Source: Amorphochlora amoebiformis (Eukaryota > Cercozoa > Chlorarachniophyceae). Taken from it: a stretch of DNA of 64,000 nucleotides. The notes beneath the pieces were generated by a model. It ran no database searches. It saw only the letters and a program-made list of their open reading frames with translations, and was not told where the DNA came from. The stretch's first letter is position 1. The number at the start of each line of letters is the position of its first letter. The translations under genes and the position numbers were made by a program. The stretch spans positions 165,661 through 229,660 of the forward strand of contig BAAHQB010000288.1 in the NCBI GenBank assembly GCA_054601695.1. Direction: 5' to 3'. This document shows, piece after piece, positions 1 to 24,535 of the stretch.

Positions 1-10851
<10,851 letters not shown>

Positions 10852-11400
10852 GCCCGACAACTACTTCCCGGGGATGCGTTCCATCCCCATTAAAATGACC
10901 CCAGCCGGCAATACCCGATATTGACGGAGGCCGGTACCTCCGGGAATCCCCGGGGATCCTCGAAGAATACCGTGAGATATACAGACAACGACCCGGCACA
11001 ACCTTCAACGGGCACCAACGGAGAAGGTAGCATGGTGGTCTCCGAGCTCTCCGGTGGAGCTCGATTAATAGTAATGAGCGAGTCTTTGCGGCTTGCGAGT
11101 GCTCTGATGTCGAAAGACTCGGCGAAGATGAGGAGAATACGGTGGAACGTAAAAATATAGGCTAACTTCCGAACCGCGTGGAAAGATGTTGAGGGTTTTT
11201 CTGTGGTTTGTCCTATGGTTGGTTCTGTGGTTCGTTCTATGGGTTGTTCTTTGGTTGTTTCGGGCTCCTTTAGCCGTAGGATTTTACGGTACGCCGCATT
11301 CTTTGCTGTCGCGTACGGTAAGCTCTGCTGTCGTGTTAATATATCGTACATGTTCTTGTATCAGTATTTGTTGTATTGTTGCCGACTGAGATTTTGCTCT
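10852..11400. other. Upstream region of the VPS13-like gene; possible divergent or overlapping ORFs
   Basis: This non-repetitive stretch precedes the VPS13-like start codon. A minus-strand frame is open from 11351 to 10890 (153 codons, with KEPETTKEQPIERTTEPTIG-type repeats), and a plus-strand frame from about 10921 to 11160 ends near a GTAAAA donor-like site. Neither has recognisable homology. I read it as promoter and leader of the VPS13-like gene, possibly shared with a divergent plus-strand gene. Confidence 0.3.
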
Positions 11401-11549
11401 TAATAATCGATGAGGTTCAAAACGGGTCCTTGCATCTGTGCTCCACCCTAAGCTCAGATGGGCTGTTCCGGTAATCGCTACGGTTATAGCACAGGTCAGT
11501 CCAGTCTGCACATGCCACCCTTGTTTCCAAACGACAAACCCCCACACCA

Positions 11550-11900
11550 AAAGCCGTGCCGATATTTGTATATGAGTATGTTATTTGGCGGTTTCGTGTG
11601 GAGCAGATGAGCAGCGAAGCCTTCACCTGGAATCAGGCGCTGTTGCTCGCACTCCATCGCGTTTCAAAGTACACGTCTTGCCCCACCCACAATAACTTGA
11701 TCACACTAACAACGCGACGTGTGTGTCCGATCGTATGCATGTAAATGTGCGTCCGATCGTATACATGTAAATGTATGTTTTCCAGGCAGTGGAATGAAAT
11801 CCACTTGACGATAGGCGGAATCTTTTTGTCCAACTTCTTCCACTGCGTAATGATTGTTTCCAAAGCAGACCTGTTCGACCCTCACTACCTTAGCCTATGG
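11550..11900. other. Unassigned coding-like segments
   Basis: Balanced composition and both-strand open frames suggest exonic DNA. On the plus strand a good acceptor (tatgttttccag) at about 11774-11785 precedes WNEIHLTIGGIFLSN. On the minus strand the same DNA reads LETIITQWKKLDKKIPPIV. I cannot decide the strand or family. Confidence 0.25.
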
Positions 11901-11994
11901 GTAACCAGATACTCTACTCACTTACTATCAACCACTGGATAGATACTTGTAATACGTGTTTATGAACTAATATATGAGTGTAAAAACCATATGC

Positions 11995-11999
<5 letters not shown>

Positions 12000-12072
<73 letters not shown>

Positions 12073-12090
12073 TAAATATATGCATTGTAC

Positions 12091-12128
<38 letters not shown>

Positions 12129-12133
12129 ATATA

Positions 12134-12232
<99 letters not shown>

Positions 12233-12235
12233 ATG
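12000..12235. repeat. (TA)n tract
   Basis: Alternating TA with a short (TG)n run; self-complementary, without coding content. Confidence 0.9.
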
Positions 12236-12299
12236 TATACATATATATGTGGTATATATATGATGTGCGTTTGTGAATTGAATTGATCCACACGTCCCA

Positions 12300-12885
12300 A
12301 ACATGTGTTTTATTTGTATATTATGTATGCATCAGATGTGTTTTATTGTGTTAAACTTTTGTAACACGTGTGTGTGTTTTATTTGTATATTATGTGTGCA
12401 TCACATGTGTTTTATTGTGTTAAACTTTTGTAACACGTATGTGTTTTATTGAATATATTGTGTGCATCACATATGTTTTATTGTGTTAAACTTTTGTAAC
12501 ACGTGTGTGTTTATTTGTATTGCGTGCATCACATGTGTTTTATTGTGTTAAACTTGTGTAACACTCGTGTGTTTTACTTGTGTATATTGTGTGCATCACA
12601 TATGTTTTTTTGTTTTAAAACTATTGTAACACGTGTGTGTTTTATTTGTATATATTGTGTGCATCACATGTGTTTATTGTGTTAAACTTTGTAACACGTG
12701 TGTGTTTTATTTGTATATATTGTGTGCATCACATATGTTTTATTGTGTGTTTTATTTGTATATATTGTGTGCATTACATATGTTTTATCGTGTTAAACTT
12801 TTGTAACACGTGTGTGTTTTATTTGTATATATTGTGTGCATCACATATGTTTTATTGTGTTGAACTTTTGTAACACGTAGATACG
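12300..12885. repeat. Minisatellite of about 60-67 bp, about nine copies
   Basis: Each copy combines 'gtgttttatttgtatat', 'tgtgtgcatcacat', 'tgttttattgtgttaaac' and 'ttttgtaacacgt'. Copies differ by small indels and substitutions. The many Tyr/Cys/His frames are by-products of the repeat. Confidence 0.9.
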
Positions 12886-12959
12886 TTCACATATAATTAC
12901 TCTTACTGGCTTTTATTGTTACAATTATATTTTTTATGTATTATACTACATACACACAC

Positions 12960-12970
12960 ATAAACACACA

Positions 12971-13006
<36 letters not shown>

Positions 13007-13078
13007 CATAGCTTTAGTATACGTATGAGTAAACACGTGCATGTCACACTCTGTGGATGTATTTACACACATATATAT

Positions 13079-13124
<46 letters not shown>

Positions 13125-13144
13125 AAATATACATATATATACAC

Positions 13145-13195
<51 letters not shown>

Positions 13196-13205
13196 TGTAT
13201 GTATG

Positions 13206-13295
<90 letters not shown>

Positions 13296-13337
13296 TATGT
13301 ATATACCATTGTATAAAGTTAATATTATACATATATT

Positions 13338-13401
<64 letters not shown>

Positions 13402-13440
13402 TATAAATATATATATATATATACATAATTTATATATGTA
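12960..13440. repeat. (TA)n and (TATG)n microsatellites
   Basis: Several long alternating tracts, including a perfect (GTAT)n run at about 13169-13208. No gene signal. Confidence 0.9.
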
Positions 13441-13499
13441 AGCGTGCGTATGGTCGTGCGTGCATAGAGATGAAGAAAACATATGGTTATAGGCTTCGA

Positions 13500-14070
13500 T
13501 ACTCCCCGTAAGTTCGTCTGAGCTCCTCGAGTGCTATGGATCGTCAGTCTCCAAGTTTACCTTCACAATCACCTAAAACACACCACTACCAAAGCAAAAC
13601 CTATGACATTTGTACCTACAAAATCACTAGCGTATCTTCCCTACCACCACAAGCACCAACAACCCCAGCACACTCTTATGCCGCGCTGCAAACACATTAT
13701 GCCATTGATAGCATGCATTTACCATTGCCAGCATTGAGAGCATCGATTGTATTGACAGTATTCATAGTCACAGTATTGACGCCTAGCTTGGATTCACCAT
13801 TGGTCATTCACACACCATTTCCCATGCAAAATAACCCCCTAGTGTTCTGTACTATTTCCTCACACTGCCATGTTCCATAAGTCGATACTGTGATGTCGCT
13901 CATGGCGACGACATAATCGACACAATCGAAATAATCAACGTAATGGCATTCGAAAGATGTGCATATGTATTAAATATCATCAAAGGTACCCCAAGTGGCT
14001 GGTGAATGACAAGGCGCTTAAAGAGCTACCCTTCAAGATATTCACTATCTTCAAAGGACATGTATGCCTA
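13500..14070. other. Unique DNA with a possible exon at about 13985-14058
   Basis: The region is low in microsatellites. On the plus strand 13985-14058 reads RYPKWLVNDKALKELPFKIF, and on the minus strand an alternative frame ends at a GTACCT donor-like site. No family was recognised. 13530-13880 has open plus frames rich in Ser/Pro/His/Thr that look non-coding. Confidence 0.25.
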
Positions 14071-14074
14071 CACA

Positions 14075-14129
<55 letters not shown>

Positions 14130-14239
14130 TATATATATACATATATATATTGTGGGTGTGTGTGTTGGTGTGTGTATATGTATAAATCTGCAGTATATCC
14201 ATATTACATAACATAATGTAATATGAAATGATAGAACAT

Positions 14240-14330
14240 AATAAGTTGAACAGTGTCTAATGTAAGGTATAAAGCAATGTTTGTTGATACTGTCTAATGT
14301 AAGGTATAAAGCAATGTTTGTTGATACTTA
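14240..14330. repeat. Direct duplication of about 43 bp
   Basis: 'actgtctaatgtaaggtat' plus 'aaagcaatgtttgttgat' occurs twice in a row. Confidence 0.85.
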
Positions 14331-14516
14331 GACAAAGTTTCTGTTGTTGATCTACACCATCGCAGTGTTAAGTCGAGGACTTGCTCGCCAGACTGTCAAA
14401 GACGTCATACTCAAAATATTAAGTAAATCCATTCGCTCCTCTATGGGTACCAATAGTTATATGTACATATATAATGTATAATTATGTCTATGCACATATA
14501 ATATAATTGTGTATGC

Positions 14517-14590
<74 letters not shown>

Positions 14591-14599
14591 GTATATAAT

Positions 14600-14869
14600 A
14601 TAGAGTGGTAGTGCAGCGGTCCCTAGTAGTGTTCGGGCGGTACGGAGTTCCGTTCTGATGTCTTCAACTCCGTTTCGATATTACCGAACCATTACGAATA
14701 ACCGAATCATTATCAATAACTTATGTAATCTACTCCCAAGCTTTCCTTCTGCCTACGGGAGCTATAAGTTTCTTAGGTTCAAAGCTTGCTTGGCTTCCGA
14801 CCATTGTTCTATCTGACCGTACTGTACCCACAGCGTACTTAAATACCTATAAACTAAACATCGCGCGTA

Positions 14870-14912
<43 letters not shown>

Positions 14913-15440
14913 ATATACATACATGTTGATGGAAAGGGTTGTGTTGTGTTGATGGAAAGGGCTTGTTGTGTTGATTAGTCCTCACCGTGTGCGCGTCAAG
15001 TGTTTTATACTTCCCCGTCATTCATCGGTATGGACTCCCACCCTGACTCAACTTGCATGTCCTCTCTGTCTAGATTCTTCTAGATTCTACCTCTGTCGAC
15101 ATCCTACCTCTGTCTAGATCCTACCTCTGTCTACATACTACCTCTGTCTACGTCCTATCTCACCATACCTTGCGAAATCTGAAATCCAAATGCACGACTG
15201 TGTTACAAGTGGATATTGGTATCGAATGATGCTTCTTCAAAGAGATGTAGATGCTGATATCATATGACGTTACATCACACCACGTCACATGCTTTGGTTG
15301 TAGAACGCTTTCACTCTACAGCAGTTGATACGGATACGATCATATGATTTCTCATGGGCGTGTGTGGTCTCATTGATCTCAATCATCTCAATCATCTCAC
15401 TGCTCTCACCGCTCTGAGTGGTCGAATTGGCTCAGGGGTT
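14600..15440. other. Unique non-coding-looking DNA with a 21-bp repeat
   Basis: 14600-14870 and 14930-15440 are unique sequence with no convincing frame. About 15070-15170 holds five copies of a CTACCTCTGTCTAGATC-like 20-21 bp unit. Nothing else was recognised. Confidence 0.4.
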
Positions 15441-15570
15441 TGAGTGGTGACACGGGGCTGGATCGCACTCGGTCGAAAGTTATTATGCACGCTCTCGTCG
15501 CCACCATCTCTTCGGTACACTAAACTAAACAAATCAATGCATGCGGATTTATCAATACTATATACCTATG

Positions 15571-15589
<19 letters not shown>

Positions 15590-15604
<15 letters not shown>

Positions 15605-15739
15605 AAAAATACATCGCTTGTATGTATATAATGTATGGTATAATTATATGTACATACGTATATATATACATATATATATATATGCAAAAAATACATCGCT
15701 TGTATGTATATAATGTATGGTATAATTATATGTACATAC

Positions 15740-15745
<6 letters not shown>
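15590..15745. repeat. Direct duplication with 83-bp spacing
   Basis: The segment 'gcaaaaaatacatcgcttgt' followed by 'atggtataattatatgtac' is present at about 15602 and again at about 15685, each flanked by (TA)n. Confidence 0.9.
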
Positions 15746-15803
<58 letters not shown>

Positions 15804-15834
15804 GCTTATGTATACATATATACGATTATATGTA

Positions 15835-15870
<36 letters not shown>

Positions 15871-16092
15871 ACATATATACATAAATATTATTATAATATA
15901 AACATATATATATCAGTTGTTTGTCTTCCTAATGGAACCTAGAAGGTACATAAAGTTTATCACTGTAGCATGAATAAGCTATCACTATAACGTGACTGTA
16001 ACAACACATGAATAACACCTGAGTGTTACATGAATAGCACATAGTATAACATCAATAACACATCACTTGCACCTCCACTCCACCAGAACCCG

Positions 16093-16197
16093 TCATGTCA
16101 TCCATGTCATCCATGCCATCCATGTCATCCATGTCCATGTCATCCATGTCCATGTCATCCATGTCATCCATGTCATCCATGTCATCCATGTCATCAG
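16093..16197. repeat. 9-bp microsatellite (CCATGTCAT)n
   Basis: About a dozen copies of CCATGTCAT with occasional deletion of three bases. A minus-strand frame encodes Met-Thr-Trp repeats and is spurious. Confidence 0.9.
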
Positions 16198-16379
16198 GGG
16201 AGAGAGTTGGGTGTTAGGTTGATGGGTGATAAATAATCGAGAGTTAACGCAAGGAGAGAGAGGAGAGACACTTTCAGCAGAGGGAACGCGAACACACACT
16301 CACGAGACCACCCTACTACTACCCTAAGGAATCACATACCTTACCTTGGCCTCTGGATAACTCGACATCAATGATGTCG

Positions 16380-17105
16380 AACTTAATATCAATCACATCA
16401 TACTGTATATGAATGACATGAATGATATCTAACTGAATATCAATGATATCTAACTGTATATCAATGATATCTATCTGTATATCAATGATATCTAACTGAA
16501 TATCAATGATATCTAACTGTATATCAATGATACCTCATATACAGATAGGTATCATTCATATACAGTTAGATATCATTGATATTCAGTTAGATATCATTGA
16601 TATACAGTTAGATATCATTCATATACAGATAGATATCTTTCATATGCAGTTAGATATCATTCACATACAGTTAGATATCATTCATATACAGTTAGATATC
16701 ATTCACATACAGATAGAATGATATCTAACTGTATATGAATGATATCTAACTGTATGTGAATGATATCTAACTGCATATGAAAGATACCTATCTGTATATG
16801 AATGATATCTAACTGTATATGAATGATATCTAACTGAATATCAATGATATCTAACTGTATATCAATGATACCTATCTGTATATGAATGATATCCAACATG
16901 ATATCTAACTGTATATGAATGATATCTAACTGTATATGAATGATATCTAACTGTATATGAATGATATCAACTGAATATGAATGATATCTAAATGTATATG
17001 AATGATATCTATCTATATATGAATGATATCTAAGTGTATATGAATGATATCTAAGTGTATATGAGTGATATCTATCTGCATATGAATGATATCTAAGTGT
17101 GTATT
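16380..17105. repeat. 21-bp satellite in alternating orientation with a large palindrome
   Basis: The unit 'atgatatctaactgtatat' runs forward at 16385-16535, reversed at 16541-16713 and forward again from 16714 to 17105. Marked variants (a 'gtgaatg' unit, a 'tgcatatgaaag' unit, a 'gatacc' unit) occur in mirrored order in the middle and right arms, so those arms form an almost perfect inverted repeat of about 170 bp with little loop. Confidence 0.9.
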
Positions 17106-17196
17106 TGTATAACACAACAGTCGACTGAATACGATATCTTTATACACCATTTGGAGGGTACTATACCAACTAAATCGTTGTGTTTGTATGTACAAT

Positions 17197-17266
<70 letters not shown>

Positions 17267-17268
17267 AT

Positions 17269-17300
<32 letters not shown>

Positions 17301-17349
17301 TATAATATATATATATATAATATATATTTATATATACTATATCCCCTTT

Positions 17350-17965
17350 ATCCCGACCTCCTTCTCTCCCTTTCTTTTCTCTCCCCCTCTCTCTCCTCTT
17401 TATCATCACATATATCTCTCTCTCTCCCTTCCTCTTTATCCTCACCTCTCTCTCTCCCTTCCTCTCTCTCTCCCTTGATCTTTATCCTGAGGTCTCTCTC
17501 TCCCTTGACCTTTATCCTGAGGTCTCTCGACCCCTTCCTGTTTATCCCGTCCTCTGTCTGCTGTATCCTCTGTCTGTCCCTAGTGTTGTATCCCATCCTC
17601 TGTCTGTCCCTGGTGGTGTATCCCATTCTCTGTCTGCCCCTACCGTTGTATCCCATTCTCTGTCTGTCCCTACTGCTCCTCTGTCTGTCCCTAGTGTTGT
17701 ATCCCATCCTCTGTCTGTCCCTAGTGTTGTATCCCATCCTCTGTCTGTCCCTACTGCATACATCCCATCCTCTGTCTGTCCCTAGTGTTGTATCCCATCC
17801 TCTGTCTGTCCCTAGTGGTGTATCCCATCCTCTGTCTGTCCCTACTGCATACATGCCATCCTCTGTCTATCCCTAGTGTTGTATCCCATCCTCTGTCTGT
17901 CCCTAGTGGCGTATCCCATCCTCTGTCTGTTCCTACTCCTTTATCCCGTCCTCTGGCTCTCCCTA
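17350..17965. repeat. CT-rich tract and about 30-bp CTGTCTGTCCCTAGTG minisatellite
   Basis: 17350-17540 is a polypyrimidine CTCTCTCC tract. 17540-17965 has about a dozen copies of a unit combining CTGTCTGTCCCTAGTG with TTGTATCCCATCCT. Reading frames here are low-complexity artefacts. Confidence 0.9.
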
Positions 17966-17977
17966 CTCCTTTCTATA

Positions 17978-18018
<41 letters not shown>

Positions 18019-18142
18019 AGTATATATATATATATATCTAGTATATATATATATACATAGGTATACGTGTATATATATATATATAAGTATACATATATAA
18101 TATATATATATATATGTGTATATGCGTGGGTGTGTGTGAATA

Positions 18143-18183
<41 letters not shown>

Positions 18184-18301
18184 TATATATATATATACAT
18201 ATATATATATATAACACAAACACATACCCACACACATTTACATATTTAGTATGTATGTAAATATACATATGTATATGAATATCTGTATGTATAAATATAA
18301 A

Positions 18302-18370
<69 letters not shown>

Positions 18371-18461
18371 CATATAGTACGTATACAGCTGTACATCTTC
18401 AACTTACAGAAAGTATACATTTATGCAGTATAAACATTTGTGTATATTATAGTTATATATG

Positions 18462-18505
<44 letters not shown>

Positions 18506-18619
18506 TATATGTTACGTGTATGTAGTATATATTGTTGTACATATATATAATGTGTATATTAGATACAGATTATTAAATGTATGTCGATATTCATACATAA
18601 TCTATTATATATATATATA

Positions 18620-18650
<31 letters not shown>

Positions 18651-18701
18651 GTTGTATATACACACATATATATATACTATATTTATTTAAAAATAGTATA
18701 T

Positions 18702-18742
<41 letters not shown>

Positions 18743-18785
18743 TGTGTGAGAATAAGTATTTTATATATACATATCCTATATATGT

Positions 18786-18823
<38 letters not shown>

Positions 18824-18830
18824 GTTATAT
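17965..18830. repeat. (TA)n-rich microsatellite DNA
   Basis: Alternating TA, TATG and TG runs broken by short unique pieces; no coding signal. Confidence 0.85.
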
Positions 18831-18839
18831 CACGAGTCT

Positions 18840-19920
18840 GTGACGTTGAATTAGGTCCTAGAGGCCTTATTTCGAAAGGCGATGACGATAGCTAATGTCG
18901 AGCCTAGCAGCGAGCCCATGGCTCAACTCCTTGCCTCAACGCTCTTAAGTATGGGTGTGCAGCTTTGAGATACTTAATTGCGATAATACTCAGACACTAC
19001 AAACATTTACATGTATCGAGTCTCTAGAGTCTAGCTCTACGTAGTAGCTCTAGTAGCTAGTATCTAGAGTCTAGAGAGTATATATCTAGAGTATTTCTAG
19101 TATTTGTGCCATCGGAGGACTTACTAGCTTAATCATCTAAAACTTAGGCTAGACCCCAGCTAGAAGTACTTCAGTCGATCTACTAGTCGATATCTAGTCA
19201 CTAGAGTCAGTAGACCCTTGAAGTTACAATTACTAGACTTAACTCGTTACGAAACTCGAGAACTTGCAAGTTAACAACTCGCTGATGTTTAATTATAATT
19301 ACCGTAGTATCTCTACTAGCTCTAGTCTATATATAAATATAGGTAGTATCTAAACTAGCTAAAGTTGAATCATTCTAAACTATCTCTAGTATCGATCTAC
19401 AATGTCTGAGTCTCTAGAGTCTTGAGGGTCTTTGAGACTGCTAGTTTACTAGAATCTAGTTTATAGATCTCCAACGGTCTTAGCCAAGATTAGAGTATTA
19501 CAGTTGATACTAGATTTCACCTGAGCCTAGTAATCATCATCTAGAGTATGATGCTGAGATACTAGATATACGGACTCATGATGAGAGAATGATTAAATTA
19601 ATTTGAACTTTAATATTTAAAAAGATAGATAGCACTTACGTTTTTTTACCGAAGGCAGTGACAAGCCTTCAGACTTGTGATTAGCTTTTCACAGTATATC
19701 CGATAGAAGGTAGTATATCATGACTATGATTGTTCAATGATACACTACTGTCACTACCGTGTAAACCGTAGTTTAGGTATTAGAGGTACTCACTTACTGA
19801 CAGACGTGACGGTCACCGGAATAAGAGTCACTGAACCGAGTGATATAGGGTAGATACTAGATAGTACACGTGAAGGCTCACAACGAAAATCTAACGATAG
19901 CATATACAGCGATGTATGTG
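18840..19920. other. CTAG-rich unique DNA, probable intergenic spacer
   Basis: There are no (TA)n tracts and no open frame of note. TCTAGAG, TAGCTCTAGTA and CTAGTATCTAGAG motifs are strikingly frequent, especially at 19015-19560. The same texture recurs at 42080-42790, 45160-45480 and 54370-55360, all outside genes. Confidence 0.55.
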
Positions 19921-19929
19921 TACACTAGA

Positions 19930-19954
19930 TACATTATTATATACATATGTACAC

Positions 19955-19986
<32 letters not shown>

Positions 19987-20011
19987 CATGTATATAGATA
20001 TATTATATATA

Positions 20012-20053
<42 letters not shown>

Positions 20054-20235
20054 TGCATATATATATATATATATACATATATATAATATATATTGATATA
20101 TATATATTTGTATATTATATATATATATATATATATGATATATGTATATATACATATGTATGTAATATATATATACATATGTATGTAATATAAATATAAA
20201 TATACATGAGATTTATATTACTACACACATATATG

Positions 20236-20275
<40 letters not shown>

Positions 20276-20480
20276 ATATATATATATATCATGAATCAGA
20301 ATGATTCTGATTCATGGTATTAATATATGCGTATATATATATGATAATATATCCAAGTATAAATACTCAGTAGTACATCTATACACATATTGACATATAT
20401 ATATATATATATCTAGGTATATGTACATATGTATATAATATCATAGCATATCATGAGCACGCACATTTATACACAAATAT

Positions 20481-20519
<39 letters not shown>

Positions 20520-20707
20520 TATATATACTAGATATATATATATATATATTATATATATATATACACATATATATGTATATGTACTTAATCTGGTTAATAA
20601 TATGTGGATCTAGTATAATATATATATATATATATATATAATATATATATATATATATAAAACTATATATATATATATATACACTAGATATAGTATGTAT
20701 ATGCATA

Positions 20708-20750
<43 letters not shown>

Positions 20751-20760
20751 ATAGCATAAT
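19930..20760. repeat. (TA)n-rich microsatellite DNA
   Basis: Alternating TA tracts with a short perfect inverted repeat (atgaatcagaatgattctgattcat) at about 20291-20315. No genes. Confidence 0.85.
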
Positions 20761-20909
20761 ATAAACATGAGTAATGATGAATAGCTCATCAGGTATCCAG
20801 AATATTACGGGCCATACACTGGATACATGTAAACTTCAGCTACTAGCTAAGTGTGACAATTTCAAGGCCTTCTCATTAAGTTGAGGCAAAGATTTTCCAG
20901 ATGTTAAGA

Positions 20910-21850
20910 CTAAATTTTAGTTATAGGGTCATGCCGTTTCGCGCTGTTCGGGGCCACACTTCCACGACTGGGAATGTATGGCGAGATGACCCCGCTCCCA
21001 ACCTTCAAGGAAGTTCGTTCCCACGTAGATGTTCGGTTATGAGAAACCCTCTTGAAACTCGCAGGGGGACTGACGGGCGCTAATAGTACGCCCGAGGCGC
21101 CAATGTCGCTGATAAGAACCTCTGTCCCATGCTTTTGGCGGTTGTAAATATCGATACTCATCGCCCAGCGGAGCCCAGACGGTTGGATTGCGATGATTTC
21201 GTAACGTGTCTTGTGTTTGTCTCTCGCTTTAGTACGCCGGGATGGGAGCGGGAGGGTTGGCGACCAAGATGCGCCCACGCCAAGATGGGCGAATCCGATA
21301 GCCTTGCCGTCGGAGCGTGTAATCTTGATGCACGTGAAGACGTCATCATCGTTCTTCAGGGTGAGCAAACCTTTTTCCCATCCGGGTCCCGCCGCACGCT
21401 CAACGTCGTTGGGGTGGAGGCCGACATCTGGTCGAACGTGAGTGGTGTTCGTGACAACTTTGCTAGTGCCCGTCTCAGTTCCTGTCGTCGACCCTCTTGA
21501 TCTTGATGCAGCGCTTTCTCGTTTTTTCGAATGCGTCAAGTCTACGGGTTCGAGGTGCTGTTCTTCCCGCTCGGAGGTCGCCGACACCGCCGACAAACGA
21601 CCTGACGTCTTGGCATAGTTCACTTTTTCCAGTTCGGGCAGAGAAATCGCCTTGATTTCTTTGCGTTTCTTGACATGGTACCACACACGGACAGGCTGTA
21701 TTTTGCCGTGAATATCTATCCACCGCTCGGTTTGGACCTATTGAGTTTAAGTAGACATTTTACAGTAAGTTTCAGCTGGTAACTGCGTTTTCCCAATACT
21801 TCAATAAAAATTCGTAGAAATACCTCCATGTAATATACGTACATATGTAA

Positions 21851-21936
<86 letters not shown>

Positions 21937-22884
21937 GTATCATGATATATATATATATATATAGGCACATATATATTACATAGATATATTTATTTACATA
22001 TACGTTATAATTATACGTCGTTATAATTAAACGTAGAAAAAATACCAATGTATACCACTATTCACATTTCAGATGTATGAATGTGAAAGTATTTCTTGCA
22101 CAAAATATCATCGTGCATATGTTAGATTTTTTTGGCACAGAATTATCTTTTTAGATGAAAAATCGAACCTGATTCCCGTCGATTTTGACAACTTCAGCTG
22201 GGACCCAGTCATTCTTCCCCTTCCCGTGAATACGGAACCGAACCGATGCCGAGCCTCTCTTCATAAAGCTCCGGCGAGATGAGGTTGCTTCCTGAAAGTC
22301 GCGAACATCCGCCAAAGGCCTCACCATCACCGTATCCCCTTGGGCAAATACGCGGGTGTTGATGACTGATTGGATCGTAATTCCAATCTGAGTCCATGGG
22401 TTCCGATGTATGATCACACATCGAGTGATGGTGATTGTTATTTTTACCTTTTCTAGTAAGCCAGTGGCGTCTTCGGTTGGAATATCGTCCCGGGGATGCG
22501 ATTCGGTGCTTGTCGTCAACTTCGTTGAGAAGAATGTCCCTGTAGGACACAAACAAATCACTATGGTGCTACGAAAGGGCACGGCTATGTCAAAGAATCC
22601 AAAAGGCGTTTCCGACATTGAATAAGGGCACATAAGCATGATTAACGTAACATAACATACGAGAAGGATATACGAGGATTCACGCTAAATGTTCGCCACC
22701 ATTTTCGATCGAATCCCACGAAGCTTATGGAGAGCCTATTCACGTGCCCCGTCTCTGAGCTCCATCGCTTGGCCTCTGCCCTCACCCACTTTCCCTCCTT
22801 ATCCTTAACGTCGATTTGAAAACAGCTTTTTTTCCCATCTTCTGCAGCTTGTCCGCAAGTGAGACAGCGAAGGATGAAGGCCAT
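20910..22884 (-). CDS. Complete four-exon gene, 449-aa protein with possible Tudor-like segments
   Basis: Exons 22884-22674, 22539-22448, 22387-22169 and 21737-20910 join in phase (211+92+219+828 nt) to one frame ending TAG. Donors GTATAT, GTAAAA and GTTCGA and acceptors CTACAG, ACTCAG and AATAG are normal. The N-terminus ([12 protein letters not shown]) has a CxxC. Residues about 30-68 ([27 protein letters not shown]) and about 135-210 ([33 protein letters not shown]) have the W-x-x-A-x-V and aromatic spacing of Tudor/Agenet-type beta barrels. That is only a resemblance by eye. The C-terminal half is Ser/Thr/Lys-rich. Function unknown. It stands alone, with CTAG-rich spacer downstream. Confidence 0.75.
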
Positions 22885-23400
22885 TTATCTCCCTGCACCT
22901 GCACCGGTTGGAGGTGTTTGCAATCGATGCGCTACGGTTTCGATTTAAGCCCTACCCGGCCATGTGCACAATTGGGCGCTTTTACCTAAAGCCATCCAGT
23001 TTAGCCGACTATTTACAATTATTTCGGCTAACTACTTGAATATATTTAGGTAATTTCGTATACAAAGCGACAACATGGTGTCCAAAAACTCCAGGAATAG
23101 AAATGAAGAATATCCCGCTTAAAATTAGAAAAAGTTGAATTTGTCGCTAATAGGACGCCGGATGCGGGCTATCCCAAAGGTTCCTGAAGTCCTCGAGTGA
23201 ATGAAATTGGAAAATTTATAACTATTGCGGAGTTGAGGAAGTGAGTTATTTCGTATGCATGCGAGGGAGTGACAACTTTATTGGAGAATAAGAGCCGAGA
23301 TCAAAAGAGCCGAAATGAAAAGGTTCACCCACAAGCTGAACTTGCGTTTGATGGAGATTGGGAGGTTACGTTTTGCTCTTTTTTACGAAGCGTAGATGGA
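22885..23400. other. Upstream region of the 449-aa gene; nothing else seen
   Basis: Balanced, non-repetitive DNA without a convincing frame on either strand. It would contain the promoter of the minus-strand gene starting at 22884. No TATA-type element could be singled out. Confidence 0.4.
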
Positions 23401-23469
23401 CCATGCTGGCCTATATTACCTCTAAGTTCTACCCTATAATATTTATTTTTATTCTATATTTTGATAATA

Positions 23470-23965
<496 letters not shown>

Positions 23966-23971
23966 GCATCT

Positions 23972-24215
23972 TCGTATTGATGTAGTGATGAGTGTTGCGG
24001 TGTAGAAGCTTTGGAAAGGTGAGTAAACGGTCGTATTGATAGTCGGATGGGTTTGTGGTGTGGTAGGTATGAAGAGGTGGGTAAACGCTCGTATTGATGT
24101 AGTGATGAGAGTTGTGGAGTAGTAGCTTTGAAAAGGTGAGTAAACGGTTGTATTGAGTGATGAGTGTTGTGGTGTAGTAGCTTTGAAAAGGTGAGTAAAT
24201 GGTGGAGTTGATTGT
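23972..24215 (+). repeat. 58-bp tandem repeat carrying a consensus 5' splice site
   Basis: Four copies start with cgtattga-type sequence at about 23973, 24032, 24090 and 24149. Each contains a variant of gctttgaaaag|gtgagtaaacg, a near-ideal donor GTGAGT on the plus strand (one copy has gtgggt). No exon could be assigned here. Confidence 0.85.
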
Positions 24216-24244
24216 CACCCCAGTTCCCTAAGCCAAGCCATGTT

Positions 24245-24385
24245 ATATTTGCGACTAATCTTCGCACCAATCTTTGCAACCCATCTTTGCAACCCATTTC
24301 ATCTTTGCAACCAACCCATCTTTGCAACCAACCCATCTTTGCAACCAACCCATCTTTGCGACCAACCCATCTTTGCACTTACTTC
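24245..24385. repeat. 19-20 bp repeat (CCCATCTTTGCAACCAA)
   Basis: Seven to eight tandem copies, slightly degenerate. Frames encode Phe/Ala/Thr-rich artefacts. Confidence 0.9.
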
Positions 24386-24535
24386 CACACTTTCAATCGT
24401 TGTTTCCAGGAGAAGTTATAATCAAATATCTTTGATAATAATAATATTAAAATAATAGTGTGAATAATACCTACATCAATGTGTCTTAAGTCCAGTCTAA
24501 TATAGGGTGATAGCGTACATTAATCTAGATTAAAG

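Noticed and set aside
16380-17105. CRISPR-like or operator array of palindromic 21-mers
   Set aside because: No spacers; units are contiguous and the orientation flips. It is a satellite with an inverted duplication.
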